Assembly: GCA_009602725.1 (NCBI GenBank)
Contig: WELB01000084.1
Coordinates: forward strand, 54,130-117,311
Reading direction: 5' to 3'
Source: Spirogloea muscicola
Taxonomy: Eukaryota > Streptophyta > Zygnematophyceae > Spirogloeales > Spirogloeaceae
DNA length: 63,182 nt
Shown here: piece after piece, positions 35,469 through 46,645 of the stretch
Numbering within the stretch: position 1 is the stretch's first letter
Layout of the letters: each line of letters begins with the position of its first letter
Position numbers and translations under genes: made by a program
Notes under the pieces: generated by a model
What the model was told of the DNA's origin: nothing
The model's input: the letters and a program-made list of their open reading frames with translations, nothing else
Database searches by the model: none

Positions 35469-36191
35469 TCACGCAGCTTCGCCGTGGTAAGCGTATGCTA
35501 CTCCTGCCTCCTCTAAATCCACCAGCTGCAAGGGAAACTCCACCTTGCGCCCCTCTCCACCTGCATATCCTGGACGGTCGCTCTCCACCTCCTCCCAAAG
35601 GTCGATGCTCACCCCACAAGGAAAAAGGAAATCGGTCCCCAGCAACACGTCGTACGCTGTCGCCCCCGTGACCAGGCAGCGAACGGACCGGCTAAGCTCG
35701 TCCTCAGTGCCCTGGTTGAGGGTGATGGTGATCGGCACTCGCGTCTGCTGCATACCCGACGAGATGCCGCCCGTCGCCGTCTTGATGGCACTGGGAGACG
35801 GCTGCAGGTCCTGTGCGCGCAAGCCCAGCAGCTGCACCATGCTGCTGCCCAGCAGCACCGCCTGCGCGCCGGTGTCCAACATGACACGCTGCGGCGCCTT
35901 GCCGTTGAACTTGATGAAGCCGCTGCAATTCTCGACCAGCGCCACGTTGGGGATGATCCCCACGCGCTCCGCCACTCGCCGCTTGGAAAGCGACGGGCTC
36001 CCCTCTGTATGGGCAGCCCCCACGACGCGAGTGCTTGGAAGCTGCGCCACTGCCGCCACTGTTGCCAGCTCTGCCTCCAGAAATGCCGCAACAGCTGGTG
36101 CAGGCATCACATCAACTCCTCCCAACCCATCACAGTCATTGAGTTCAAGCTCAGGTTGAAATGACCTGCAGGGGCCCCTTTCGGAAGGCAA
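35469..36191 (-). CDS. Retropepsin-like aspartic protease (retroelement)
   Basis: This is a 240-codon open frame. Around residues 100-125 it has the single-aspartate active-site block RVMLDTGAQAVLLGSSMVQL (D-T-G followed by hydrophobic residues). Later comes YDVLLGTDFLF, the usual second flap/ILG-type block of retropepsins. Retropepsins act as homodimers that cleave Gag and Gag-Pol polyproteins. It lies downstream of the Gag-like frames on the same strand and overlaps them slightly in another frame, as expected for a frameshifted Gag-Pro. The upstream start may be a fusion to Gag rather than this ATG. No polymerase follows it. Confidence 0.7.
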   Translation of the reverse strand: MPSERGPCRSFQPELELNDCDGLGGVDVMPAPAVAAFLEAELATVAAVAQLPSTRVVGAAHTEGSPSLSKRRVAERVGIIPNVALVENCSGFIKFNGKAPQRVMLDTGAQAVLLGSSMVQLLGLRAQDLQPSPSAIKTATGGISSGMQQTRVPITITLNQGTEDELSRSVRCLVTGATAYDVLLGTDFLFPCGVSIDLWEEVESDRPGYAGGEGRKVEFPLQLVDLEEAGVAYAYHGEAA

Positions 36192-37690
36192 TCAACAATT
36201 GTGTTGTTGAACACGGTCGGGATGCTTGCCCCCGGCGCGGCCTTGGGCGGTGCACTTGGGCCCCCACGTCGCCCTCCAGCGCGCCCGGACGGCGCTGCTG
36301 TAGCGCCTTCCTCAGCGCCGCCTCCGAGCAACCCACGTCCGCCAAGGACAGCAACGGCGTACCCATGAGCGCGGCCGCCAAATGCTGTGCAGGGACGCGC
36401 CCGACGCCCTCACGGACCACCGCTGGCTGCGCGTTACCCAGCCGCTGTACCGTCCACCGCTCCCTCCACCACCCGTGCAGAGGGAACGGGTAGCGGGTGA
36501 AACGCTCTTCCTGCCGCCGGCCGTGCTCCTTGCCCGCCAGGCGATCCAAGCTCCCTGTCGGCTGGCGGTTGTTGCACCCATACCGCCCCGCCATTCCAGC
36601 GTCCACCAACTCCACCCCCATGCCATAGCGCAGGCGGTGGTCCTCCTCCTCCTCCTCATCCCTTCGCCTCCGATCCGCATGCGCCACCGTAGCGCTGGCT
36701 GCCATCGTGGCCGTCATCTTTTCCTGCATCTCCGCCATCATCTCCGCCATCATCTGCTTCATGTCGCAGCGGGATACGCTGTCCTGGACCGTAACTGGAA
36801 CCTGCCCGTCTCTTCCTTGCACGACCGCCGCTGCAGCGCTCCTGGCCGCTTGGGGCGCCGCGTGGAACTGGTGCAGCGCCGGCCGCTGCTCGGGATGCAG
36901 AGTCCAGCAGGCCTCTGCACCATGACCCATCTTGCCGCAATGGGCGCACCGCATTCAGCCCCCGTGGGCAGTCTCGCTTGGTATGCCCTGGCTCGTTGCA
37001 CATGTAACAGCGGACGGCCCCAGCCGGCCAGGCTGGGACGACCGCGGCCGCCGCCACTGCGGACTGCTTGGTGGGCTCCCGCCACTGCCTGGGCGGGGAC
37101 ACCGTCCACTGCCGAGACCGAGCCGCCGGCCTCTCATCGCCCTTACCCCGCACTGCCACCTCCACCGCCTTCCCCGCGATGTGGCAGTCCACATCGTCCG
37201 CGAGCTCGGCCACCTGGTCAATGGTGAAGCTGTGGCGGTAGGTGGTGAAGACCTGCTGCTCCAACCATGCGCCCTTCTTGCCTCCAACCGGAGCCTCCGG
37301 GAATCTCTGCGCCGCGTCCACCTCCGTCAGCCTCCCCGTGTCCCGACGCAGCTGCTTCATCCTCTGCGCTATGACCATCACGTCTTCTCGCGGCGGCCGC
37401 CGGAAGTTGACCACCTCCGCCACTTCGGCGGCCGTGTCGGTCTTGAACTGCCCTGCCAGCAGCTTAAAGAAATTGCCGATGGGATCGTCCAGCAGGCGCT
37501 CCTGCCTGGCTGCCGTCCTTGCCCCCAGGGCCCCCGCCACGATCGCCGATGGGCCTGCCGCCAAGGGAGTATCGAAGTCGCCACCCGCGGCCGCCTGCTC
37601 TGCACCCACCCCTCCTCCTGAGCGCCTTGCCCAGCTTCCTAGCCTCTCGCTAGCCGGCACCTCCCCAGTAGCGGCCAGCACCTCTACCAT
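36151..37690 (-). CDS. Gag-like polyprotein with two CCHC knuckles (frameshifted)
   Basis: Two minus-strand frames join to make this product. The first (37690-36656) has a capsid-like helical region and then CYMCNEPGHTKRDC, a perfect C-x2-C-x4-H-x4-C knuckle. The second (36954-36151) begins with another knuckle, CAHCGKMGHGAEAC, then a Met/Glu-rich coiled stretch and an Arg/Glu-rich patch. The knuckles indicate a nucleocapsid that packages RNA. A frame change between the two knuckles (about 36.95 kb) means that either a shift or an error separates them. More Gag-like sequence lies upstream (37914-37708, ending PFPTSWKGPP at a stop). It belongs to the protease-carrying element around it. Confidence 0.65.
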
Positions 37691-38650
37691 GACGGACTAG
37701 TAAAACCTTAGGGCGGGCCCTTCCAGGAAGTCGGGAAGGGGTCTTGGAAGCAATCCGCCGCGTGACGGGAGTTGAGGTCCATGCGCGCCATGGACGCCTC
37801 CACCCTCATTTGCAGCTCCACCAGGGAGGACCCGTCCAACCTCCCGGTGTAGCACCTTCCCTGCCGCGCGGCCGTCTCCTTCCGATCCATGCCGGGACTG
37901 CTCTCCACGCTCAAGAAGGACTCACTGTCCTCCCTGTTGCTGTCGCTGAGCTCCGAACCAGCCTCCTGCCTGTCCGGCTGCAGATCCCGCCTCGTCGCGC
38001 CGCGAATCCGTTGGCGAGAGCGAGTAGCGTGCGCCGCTCCAAATCGCCATCCAGATCCAAGCAGCCCTGGTCACCCGATGCCGCCGCGTCACTCGCCCTC
38101 GATCTCTGCCGCAGATCTCCGACGCGGATCTCTCAGCAAGTGCAAGTCACAAGGCGGATAATGGGGGTATTTCCTCGCCTCCCTCACATTCGCGTGCGCC
38201 TCCTGCGCAGCTGCTTGGTCACACCCCCGCCGGGAGATCTCTCACCGCTTCGGACCACTGGCCACCCTGACCTGGAGCGTGTATCCTGCGCGGCACGTGC
38301 CAACCCCTTGCAAACCCTTGCCGGCGGCGGCGGCGGCGGCGGCGCGCGGGTCTTTGTCCAACGAGGGACCTGCGGAGAGATGGCCTCTCTCCGTCGTCAG
38401 ATCTCTTAAGAGCCCACCCCGCGAGGGGGGTCAAGGCAGTAGGTACAGGAACTTAGCTCAGGCTCCCCGGGGCTCTCCGGCCCGCCCATACGGGTTGCAC
38501 CCTACCCAGCGAGTCACCACATGGGTTACCCCCGCTGAGGTTCCCTATACCACCTTCCTACCTGAGATATCCGACCAGGGTTAGCCCTGCTCGGTTGCGC
38601 CCAACCGCCCTAGCCGACGCTACGACGACGCTACGCGCCCGGGCATGACA

Positions 38651-39250
38651 GGATGCCATACTTTCGTGTCCTTCCAGGAATCCTGACAGGACGAGTATAC
38701 ATTGCAGATCCCAAAAGCAACGCAGTTGCGGCAGATTCGTGTCACTCAGCCAATCCTTTACGTCAGGCCCTTCAGACAGATGCAGCATGACTTGACTACT
38801 ACTTTTGGGGTCGACGCGAACCCCGCCTTTGCCCACGATACGCCCAACTACTGGTGACACACACTTGGCATACAAGGCAGCACTCGCTGCAGGTGCAAGA
38901 CGTGATCCTCGGGTGTTATACGAACAACGGTATGACATCCAAGTATACCAGCACAGAGGCAAACGATGTGGGTCAAAGACTGCTATTGTCACAGCCTGAC
39001 ACGGGGCTGAAAGTGTCCGAACGGCGCACAACAAGCCAACTTCGGAACTTGCCCAGGCGTGATACAAGGTGGGTGAGAACTCCTCACAAAGCGAGGGAGC
39101 AAAACACATTTGCTCCTCTGAGACGATCACACAGATCATCGATGCCAGGCAAAAGGCACCGGTTCTTGACAAAAAGCCTCTTTAGAGCTCGATGCTAAAT
39201 GCACATCCGATGACTACCACAGTGCTTCACAAGGAAGCGGATTGGTGCAC
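38651..39250 (-). pseudogene. RT remnant of element 5
   Basis: The plus strand carries reverse complements of RT words of elements 1 and 2. One is gactactacttttggggtcga, the reverse of the FxVDPKK region. Others are the cacagcctgacacggggctg block and ctgcaggtgcaagacgtgatc. All frames are interrupted. Confidence 0.6.
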
Positions 39251-41211
39251 CATATAGTGACTGAGGGGGCTCACTGTGCCCGTACTCGAGCAAGTCTGCC
39301 ACGTGGGAGTGCATCTCTCAACACTGGACAGTACTCAGTCGATACAGAGGCCAGTACGGCGGCAGAGCGCTGAACGTCAATGAGCAAAATCAGATGAGGA
39401 GGCAACCCGTCCAGAGGTGTTCGGGAAATGCATCCCAGTACTTTGTTGAATGTCAAGAGCCGCACCAGGTGAGGCTATCACACGTACTTCGGAGCCTGGG
39501 GGAGACTCATTACTCATCATCGTCATCAGATGCACAGCCAAAGCTGGATGCGTGTGAAGTTACGTCTTCAACAACAGTTGTTGGTCGCAGAGTGCAAAGA
39601 TGCTGTTCCAAAGCATCCGTTACAAGTCGATCCTTTGACTTTGACAATCAAAAGCGGAGACGAGCACTCACCCAGAGTACTTGGATGCACTAGCCAGCTG
39701 CAGGCAGTTTTCCAGCTACTAGTGCACAGGGATACTCAGCACTTAGCTGGACTAATGGTCCACTCTCGCTACCCAGCAATATGGCCAACGGTACAGGCCA
39801 CTCGGGCAGGACACTAAGACCCACTTGAATTGTCCATGCCCGCCAAGTGTGACATGACACTTGGTCATCACAAGGGGTATACTGGCGAGGAATTGACCAA
39901 GCAGTGGCTGCAGAGGGCGTCGAAAACATTTGCCAATGCGGGCTCCGCAAGCTTACTCAACCCAGGGCTGTGTCATCACATTATCAACAGCTGCAGAGAG
40001 CAACGAACTTCCGCTGAAAGTAGGTGACAACGAAGTGCTATCGATCAGGGCCACAAAGGCCTTGAGGTCAATGAGGATGACGGACAGCCACATTCTCATC
40101 GCATTTAGTGCCAAACACCATACTGCCAGCATTTGGAGTGTGCACGCAGCACAAACCACGTTGCGGGCGCACCAGCCGCCAACACCTGAGGTACGGCAAG
40201 GCGAGTACGAAAGCAGGGATCACCCATGCCAAGGCATCACACAATACCGATCTCCGCGAAGTCCACGACGTTCTGATAGCCACATATAGGCCAGCTTAGA
40301 TCGGGGTTTGTACCACACCAGGGCCCATGTCTCACACACTGAACAAAGCGGAACTGGCCAGCTCGTATTCCACAGCAGCACAGCTGATAGACGATGTACA
40401 AGTTGTGGCGTAGTGTCACACAGGCCCTTTGTCGCCAAGCGACGAATATCAAGTCGGCGAGAACGAACAAATCGTTCAGCGCCCAGGGCGCAGTCGCACA
40501 CAAGCCACGTGTTGCCCCGACACGTGCCAAACTCATGGCACGCTTTACATATGGTCAATGAGCTTGGAAGAAGTTCCCACTATCATGAGATCCCCCGGGG
40601 TGGACGTCTTTCACCGGGGCCTGCGACTAGGCAGGGTCCACACAGAGAGGTGGTCACAATCCACACGCGGGATGTCAAGGCCTTGCAGCAAGCCGTATCA
40701 CGATCTCAAAGCCAGGTGTTGAAGCTGCTCCTGATTGCCATCCTGGCCCACATGGCAGGTGGAGACGACTGGGCGCACCCCAGTCGAGCCTCCAGCAACA
40801 ACAGTAACAGGTAGACATGGCTGGCAGAGACGGCTGGACAATCCTAGTCGTGACTACCAGTGCAGCAAGTGGAGACAGTTGTGCGAATCCAACCGTAGCT
40901 CCGGCAGCACCAGGCACTTAGCCTACAGGAGAATTCCGCCCTACAGCATGGGCGAGCAGTTTGCACATCTCACAGCACGCCCCCACACACAGGGGTTGCT
41001 AGCAGGTCCCTTTGGACCGGCAGCCTCATACTGCTCCATCAAGCGCACGACGCGCTGCGCCTCCCTGGAGTCGGACGATCCAGGGATGGCGATCGGAGCT
41101 CCGACAGCTCATCAAACCACTGCCAGGTGGCACACCTGCCGCTTCGCCGATGACGGCTCCACGTACAGAATGGAAAATTTACATGCTTTGAGAAAATAAT
41201 TAGTACAGCAT
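39251..41211 (-). pseudogene. Gag-protease region of element 5, decayed
   Basis: It is an inverse match to 12.6-14.5 kb of element 2 (gacgaatatcaagtcggcga, ccagggcgcagt, atgccatact-type words). Open frames of up to 168 codons exist but carry no intact zinc knuckle or protease motif. Confidence 0.55.
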
Positions 41212-41600
41212 TGTCGTGCCTGCCCGTATAACGCCCACTACGCGTCGTGTCTCGCGCAAGTGAAGACTGTCTCCCCGCCTCACTCTCTCCCGCGTGGTCA
41301 CCCGCGCCTGGGGATCTCTCACCGCCCGCTTCGGCCCCCTGGCCACCTTGACCTGGAGCGCTGGTCTACTCGGGACGCGCGCCGAACCCTTCGAACTCTT
41401 GGCGGCGGCTGCGGGGGCGGCCGCGCTAGGTCGCTCTCCAACGGGGGACTTGCGGAGAGATGGCCTCTCTCCGCCGTCCGATCTCATCAGGGTCATCATC
41501 ATCATCAACCCCGCAAGGGGGTTCAAGGCCATAGGTACAGACACTTGGCGTCCCGCTCTCCGGCCGACGCTACAACGACGCTATGCGCCCGGGCATGACA
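41212..41600 (-). mobile_element. Short TGTC/GACA family member D
   Basis: It is 389 bp with ends TGTCGTGCCTGCCCG and CGGGCATGACA. It is a more reduced version of the 33942 copy. It is flanked by GCAT on both sides (41208-41211 and 41601-41604); the repeat can also be read as AGCAT if the last A is counted outside the element. It is inserted next to the PBS of element 5. Confidence 0.8.
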
Positions 41601-41674
41601 GCATTCAGAAGGATCCTTGCACTGTCAGTCGTAAAACACAACCTTGTTACGTGACTGGCTAGATACGAGAACTC

Positions 41675-41686
41675 CTCTGATACCAA
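41675..41686 (-). other. Primer-binding site of element 5
   Basis: Plus-strand CTCTGATACCAA is the reverse of TTGGTATCAGAG. It abuts the 5' LTR and matches the tRNA-iMet type site of elements 2 and 3. Confidence 0.85.
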
Positions 41687-42437
41687 TGTAACGTTCCTAT
41701 CCCTAATCACACACTTAGGGTCAGAACGTCCTGTTTGGCTTGCGGACATATGGTGTTTGGAGACAAACCCCCTCACATATCGACGCCACTGCACACAGCG
41801 CACACATACCCGCACATAGCGCAGCGGAAGTCTCTCTCTTACGCACCGCCGGGAAGGGCGACTCGACCGAGGGTCAGCAACTGTCCCCGCAAGGCGCGCA
41901 GTCATGGTACTTACAGAGAGCCGGCGAGGCCCGCAGCGACGAGCTATGGCGCCAGGCTGGGCAGCAGGCGGCAGCAGCAGAGCTGTGGTGGCGGCTGCGA
42001 CAGCACGCAGCAGCAATGCTGTGCCTCTCTTGGCGTCACGGGTCCGACTGAGGAGTCTGATCTCGGCCTTCTACTGATACGCGTTCCGTCTGCCACCCCT
42101 CCCCCGAAGCTGTGACGAGGGTCGCCCCCAAGGTCCTCCTCTTGGAGGGGCGGGCCTGACCAGTGGGGACACGAAGCGACGACCCTTAGGCGGTACCAAG
42201 GAGGCACGAAGGGACGCCTTGAGCGGCACCAAGGAGGCGCGAAGCGGTGCCTTGGGCGGCGCGACGCGGTGCCTCGGGCGGCTCCAAGGAGGCGCGAAGC
42301 GGCGCCTCCTAGGCCGAGTAGCTACATACAGTGGAGCAAAGCTACCGGTACCGTTTGTGACTTCCAAACGGTAGACATGATACGATCATGTAAGGTTACC
42401 GGCAGCGTTAGCACTCCCGAACGGAGGGAACGTTACA
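41687..42437 (-). repeat. 5' LTR of element 5 (LTR2)
   Basis: On the plus strand it starts TGTAACGTTCCTATCC and ends GGGAACGTTACA. The ends are inverted repeats of each other (TGTAACGTTCC). Confidence 0.85.
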
Positions 42438-42809
42438 GCCAGCCGAGAAGGACTGGGGTGCGCACTGGACTTATGCGACTCCGTGGCTTGGGAAATACCG
42501 AATGATCAATTCAAGTTCTATTGGTCAGCATATCACGCCTCCATACTGAGTTGCAAGACACCGCTGTACTATTGCCAGCAGCAAGCGAGCAAGCAGGACA
42601 GCGCGCTAACCCCGTAGCTGCAATCAGCATGACAGGCAGGAACCGCAGAGAAGGTCCAAGACCGCAGCACAAATTCGAGCTTGGTGGAACGATTGACCTT
42701 TGCTGCCCAGCGGCTGCCGTTTTCACTCCCACTCTTAGGTAGGCACTCCGCTGACAGACGTGGTACGCGTGCAAAGGAGAATCTGGCAAGCAACTCCTCT
42801 GGTACCAGA
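42438..42809 (-). other. Internal start of another minus-strand element
   Basis: It holds a PBS-like ctctggtacca (42798-42808, reverse of TGGTACCAGAG) directly beside the LTR that starts at 42810. The rest is cut off by element 5 and carries no identified coding sequence. Confidence 0.55.
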
Positions 42810-43989
42810 TGTAAGAACCCGCCCCTACACACGCAGTTACGAATTAGTTGTTCTTGTTGGATTTAGCTGCAGGGGGTTTAGGAGCAAACCCCTACAAGAA
42901 GAAGCACACGAGCATCTGCGCAGCGGAAGACTTAGCCCTGTGGCGCCGCCGTCAGGCAGCGTCTCCACCTCCTGGGCACCAGCCAGCAGCTAGTTCACCA
43001 AGGGCTAGCCACGGACGCCTCGCAGCGAGCCGGCAGCGTCCTGCTGGCGACAGTCGGCGGCAGCAGCAGGCAGCAGCAGGGCTGCACCTCTCTCTCTCGG
43101 CTTCACCGTCGGAAGTCCCGTCCGGTCTCTGCCCCAGACTCTAGTGCTTCTTGCGTGCCCCGAGGCCCACCCCGAGGGGCGGGCCGCACGAGGCCAACCC
43201 CGAGGGCTCGACCTGCCGGAAGGCCCACGCCGGGGGGCCGACCTGGCGGAAGGCCCGCGCAGGGAATGCCGACCTGTCGGACCGGCCCACGCCGAGGGAC
43301 CGAGCTGTACGATGCGCCGTTGTCGACACCGAGCCACCGAGGCCCTTCATACGGAACCACCTGGCCAGGCCAGGTCGGTCACGTGCCAATCAGGTAAGCT
43401 GAACCACCTGGCTTAGCGCTCACTGTGATGAACCAGCCGTTTGGTTAAGCCACATGGCTCTGTTGGCATTACATGACCGGCTATTTGGGACAAGTGGGCC
43501 CGCCAGGTGGCGGGCTGGCTTGCCGGGCAAGTGGCCCGCCCAGAGGCGGGCCCCCTCCCGTCCAGAAATACCCCTTGCCAGGTTCCACCCTGCCAAGGGG
43601 AGACCTTCGGCCCGCCGCTAGGGCAGGCCTTGGGGCGACCCGCTCACACCCCTGGAGGGGGGGTGGCACGGGGAAGCACGAAGAGCCTTGGGGGCTGAGG
43701 CTCGAAGGGAGTTCGAACCGGTGAAGCCTAGGAGCAGCCTTGCCGCTGCTCGCCGCCGCAGCCGCCGCCGCACCTTGCTGCGGGGCCTGCTGCGTCGGCC
43801 TGCAGCCAGGAGGTGGAGTCGCCGCCGGACGGCGGCGCCACAGGGCCTGTCTTCCGCTGCGCCTATGCGCTAGTGCTTTGCTTGTGTAGTGGGTTGGTCC
43901 CTAAACCCCCTACAGCCGAACTCAATGCTCACCCTAATTGCGTGTGTAGGGCGAGGATCCTGACACTCACAGTCAGTGGGAACGTTACA
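42810..43989 (-). mobile_element. LTR4-like 5' LTR (minus) split by a solo LTR1
   Basis: On the plus strand it starts TGTAAGAACCCGCCCC and ends GTGGGAACGTTACA. The first part matches 21945-22272 and contains the gccgccgtcaggcagcgtctcc hairpin. It has only one unit of the LTR4 minisatellite. It is interrupted at 43424-43965. Confidence 0.75.
43424..43965 (+). mobile_element. Solo LTR1, TSD CTCAC
   Basis: It runs TGTGATGAACC to GAGGATCCTGACA and is flanked by a perfect CTCAC (43419-43423 and 43966-43970). Confidence 0.9.
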
Positions 43990-44405
43990 CTAGCCGTCTG
44001 CTCCTCCCAAGTACTCAGGTCACTCAGTTAGTGGTGATCTGCAGCCAGGCGTGGTTTTTTTTGTGACACAAATCCGGCGGCCCGTGTAGGGATCGCCCGA
44101 CCTATCTCTCTGGAGATCCGGCCAGTGGTGGGAAATTGTAAAAAAGAGGTCCAATTCCAAGACGTACAATACATCATGGGAACGCTTCAAACGCACTGTG
44201 GTCAGTACATACTAAAAAGTCATTCGGAGTCGAAAGTCCGGAATAACCTCGACGCCCTCGAGATGCAGGGATTTGATTTGAGGACTACGTACGGCATTCT
44301 GCCTGTTGGTTCCCATATACCGCATCTGCCCCATTGGCCCCGTCGATCAATGTCAACGTATCACATCGGGCTTGCCTGAGCATATTGTATCTCTGGCAGG
44401 GGTGC
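43990..44405. other. Unassigned segment
   Basis: An 84-codon open frame (44125-44379) reads without a recognised motif. Base composition is lower in GC than the LTRs around it. It may be decayed retroelement or intergenic sequence. Confidence 0.4.
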
Positions 44406-44837
44406 TGTAACGTCCTCGCCGTTTTGGGGAGGGTGGCACGTGAAGCACTATAATTGTGGCTGAGACCAAACTCGGGGCACCCGGTCAGGATCAGTGAGGC
44501 CCACGAGTGAGCTCAGCTCTGCTGCCGCCTGCTGCCGCAGCCCGTCACGCAGCCCCGCTGCTACCTGCTGCTGCAGCCCGTCGCCCCAGCCCGTCGCTGC
44601 GGATCTTCTCCGGCTCTCCTGTACGTAGACTGTGTGGGCTGCTCCCCTTGAGACAGTTACTGGCCGTATCCGAGAGGTGAGTCGCCGCCTGCGGGCGGCG
44701 CCTCAGGGCAAGGTATTGCGTTGCGTTGTACGTGTGGTGCTTCACTGAGCTGGGAGTTCGTCTCTAAACCCCCAGTGACCGAAGTCAATGAGGACTATCT
44801 GACCCCTAATTGTGCGTGTAGGGATTGGGACCTTACA
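44406..44837 (+). mobile_element. Short LTR8-like solo LTR, TSD GGTGC
   Basis: It runs TGTAACGTCCTCGCC to GGGACCTTACA and is flanked by a perfect GGTGC (44401-44405 and 44838-44842). It lacks most of the long first part of LTR8. Confidence 0.9.
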
Positions 44838-44842
44838 GGTGC

Positions 44843-45439
44843 ACAATATGACCTTAGCACCCATTGTAGATCTACCTATGTTGGTGGACCAAGCCCGGCG
44901 GGCCTTCAAACTGTATCCTTCCCCACTAGGGAAGCGTGTGACCACTGAGGCGGCTGTCCAGCTGGGCTTCCTGCTGTCAAGAGGTTCGAGCACCGTGACG
45001 GCTACAGCTGAAGGTCAATGAGAAGAGCAACTTTATTGCAGAAGCGGATTGTGCCTGCTTTCCACTTTGGTTCAAAAGGGCATCGTATCCAGATTGTGAG
45101 GTCCCAGTGCGTCCTTCGTCAAGGCCTGGGCCAATATGCCCGATATTGGACAAGGCTCAAGGCAAGGACAAGGCCGGCAAAAGTGGGGCCCTCGTGCTTG
45201 CTCCTCCCTTGACTTTTACTTGACACCTTGTACGTAAGCTGTTCGTTTGTATGTAAGCTGTTCGTTTGGGTTCGTAATATTTGTCCGCCACATGCACTGC
45301 CTGTTATACGCGTGATTGATGCGTTGTTGCAAGCCCCTTGTAGCCGGTGGGCCTCTTCTGTTACTGGTTAACCCCAAAGCTCGCAATTTGCACCAGGTAA
45401 ATTTGCACCAAGTATGTAGTTGAGCTGGCTTCAGTGCCA
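44843..45439. other. Unassigned segment
   Basis: It includes a tandem cgtaagctgttcgtttg doublet near 45230-45260. No recognisable coding motif. Confidence 0.4.
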
Positions 45440-45746
45440 TCAAGCAGAATATCCGTGTTCTACATTGTGCCCCGTAGGGGCGGTGTGAACCATCCACCTC
45501 TGCAAGGGCTCGCCCTGCTGTGTGTCCACACAGCCGGCGACCACCTTGCCCTTTATGGTGGTGATGGGTCTCCAGACACCCGGTTGCCTACAAGGGGGAT
45601 TGACCCCTTCTTCCTCCATTATGTTGGCACCCCCGAGCACCTTCACAAGTAGGGAGGCCGGAGCGCTTTCCGGCCGCCACAGCCTTTACTGGGAACCTCC
45701 TGGACGCTTAGCGGAGGGCCTGGCATGTTTTGGCAGTTGCCCGGCA

Positions 45747-46331
45747 TGTCACGATCTCACCGTTCGTTTATGCCACACGGTGCTTTTAGCGTTACATGGC
45801 CGCTCGCCTTTTGACGGACAAGTGGCCCGTCCAGGTGGCGGGCGGGCGGCTTGACGGGCAAGTAGCCCGCCCAGGTGCGGGCGAGTCCCGCCGTCCTGGA
45901 ATACTCTTTGCCAGGTCCACCCTGCCAACTGGGGGGGGACCTTTTGGCCAGCCGAAACGGCAGGCCTTGGGCTGACCCACTGACATCCCGGGAGGGGTGG
46001 GTGGCACGGAGGAAGCGCTACGAGCCTTAGGCCGAGATCCGACGGCAGTTCGGACCGGTGAAGCTCAAGAGCAGCCTTGCTGCTGCCTGCCGCCGCAGCC
46101 GCAGCCCCAGCCTGCTGCAGGAAGTCGTGGCTGCGCCCTTTTGGGGACAGCCGTTGACTTGCGTCCAGGAGGTGGAGTCGCCGCCTGACGGCGGCGCCAC
46201 AGGGCCTATCTTCCGCTGTGCTTATAAGCTAGTGCTTCTCCGTGTAGAGGGTTGGCTTAAATCCTATACAGCAAAAATCCAACAAGGACAACTCACCCTA
46301 AGTGCGTGTGTATGGGCTGGAAGCTTGGACA
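45747..46331 (+). mobile_element. Solo LTR1-like, near-perfect TSD
   Basis: It runs TGTCACGATCTCACC to GCTTGGACA. Flanks CGGCA (45742-45746) and CGGCC (46332-46336) match at 4 of 5. It is inserted in integrase of element 6. Confidence 0.75.
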
Positions 46332-46645
46332 CGGCCATCTGTATCAATGGCCGAAGCTGGGACACGTGGAAGACTGGATGTGTCTGCCACCGGACCGGAG
46401 TACCCAGCTTGTATGCCAACTCTTTCAACAAGGCGACACAGGAAAGGGTCCAATCCAGTTGAGTGATAACTTGCGTGTACCCACTGCCCGCAGGGGAAGG
46501 TGCTGTATACTCAATAGCACATGAGCACCCACGTTGAGAGACACATCACATCGACGTTGGTCAGCATACGCCTTTTGCCGCTGCCGAGTAACAGTCTTCC
46601 ACGTGTCCCAGCTTCGGCCCTTGATACAGATGGCCGTGTCCAAGC
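46325..46645. repeat. Fold-back: inverted repeat around inverted integrase segment
   Basis: A 50-bp arm (46325-46375, with ggccatctgtatcaatggcc) is repeated in inverse orientation at about 46595-46645. The 220 bp between the arms reads integrase on the minus strand while both sides read it on the plus strand. Confidence 0.85.

Larger units (their letters stand above)
34612..38650 (-). mobile_element. TGTC/GACA element carrying gag and protease only
   Basis: The outer parts are 34612-34775 and 38144-38650. Ends TGTCGTGCCTGCCCG and CGGGCATGACA form short imperfect terminal inverted repeats. The centre (34776-38143) encodes, on the minus strand, Gag-like frames with two CCHC knuckles followed by an aspartic protease. 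No RT, RNase H or integrase motif is visible. The pair A plus this element is flanked by gattgccg on the left and ggatgcca on the right, both derived from the same RT sequence of element 5, so the site was probably duplicated on insertion. Alternatives: a split LTR with an internal insertion, or a large non-autonomous retroelement. Confidence 0.65.
30845..42437 (-). mobile_element. Element 5: decayed chromovirus (minus) with nested insertions
   Basis: Reading the minus strand: 5' LTR 42437-41687, PBS at 41686-41675, Gag-homologous sequence (41.2-39.3 kb), RT remnant (39.2-38.65 kb), RNase H/integrase (33.9-33.06 kb), integrase end and chromodomain (32.3-31.27 kb) and a truncated 3' LTR (31271-30845). 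It is interrupted by an LTR2 solo (32295-33057), two tandem members of the TGTC/GACA family (33942-38650) and one short member (41212-41600). Confidence 0.8.

Noticed and set aside
30845-42437. Separate interpretation of 38.65-41.6 kb and 31.3-33.9 kb as unrelated elements
   Set aside because: Both are minus-strand and collinear with element 2 once the insertions at 33942-38650 and 32295-33057 are removed. One element is the simpler reading.
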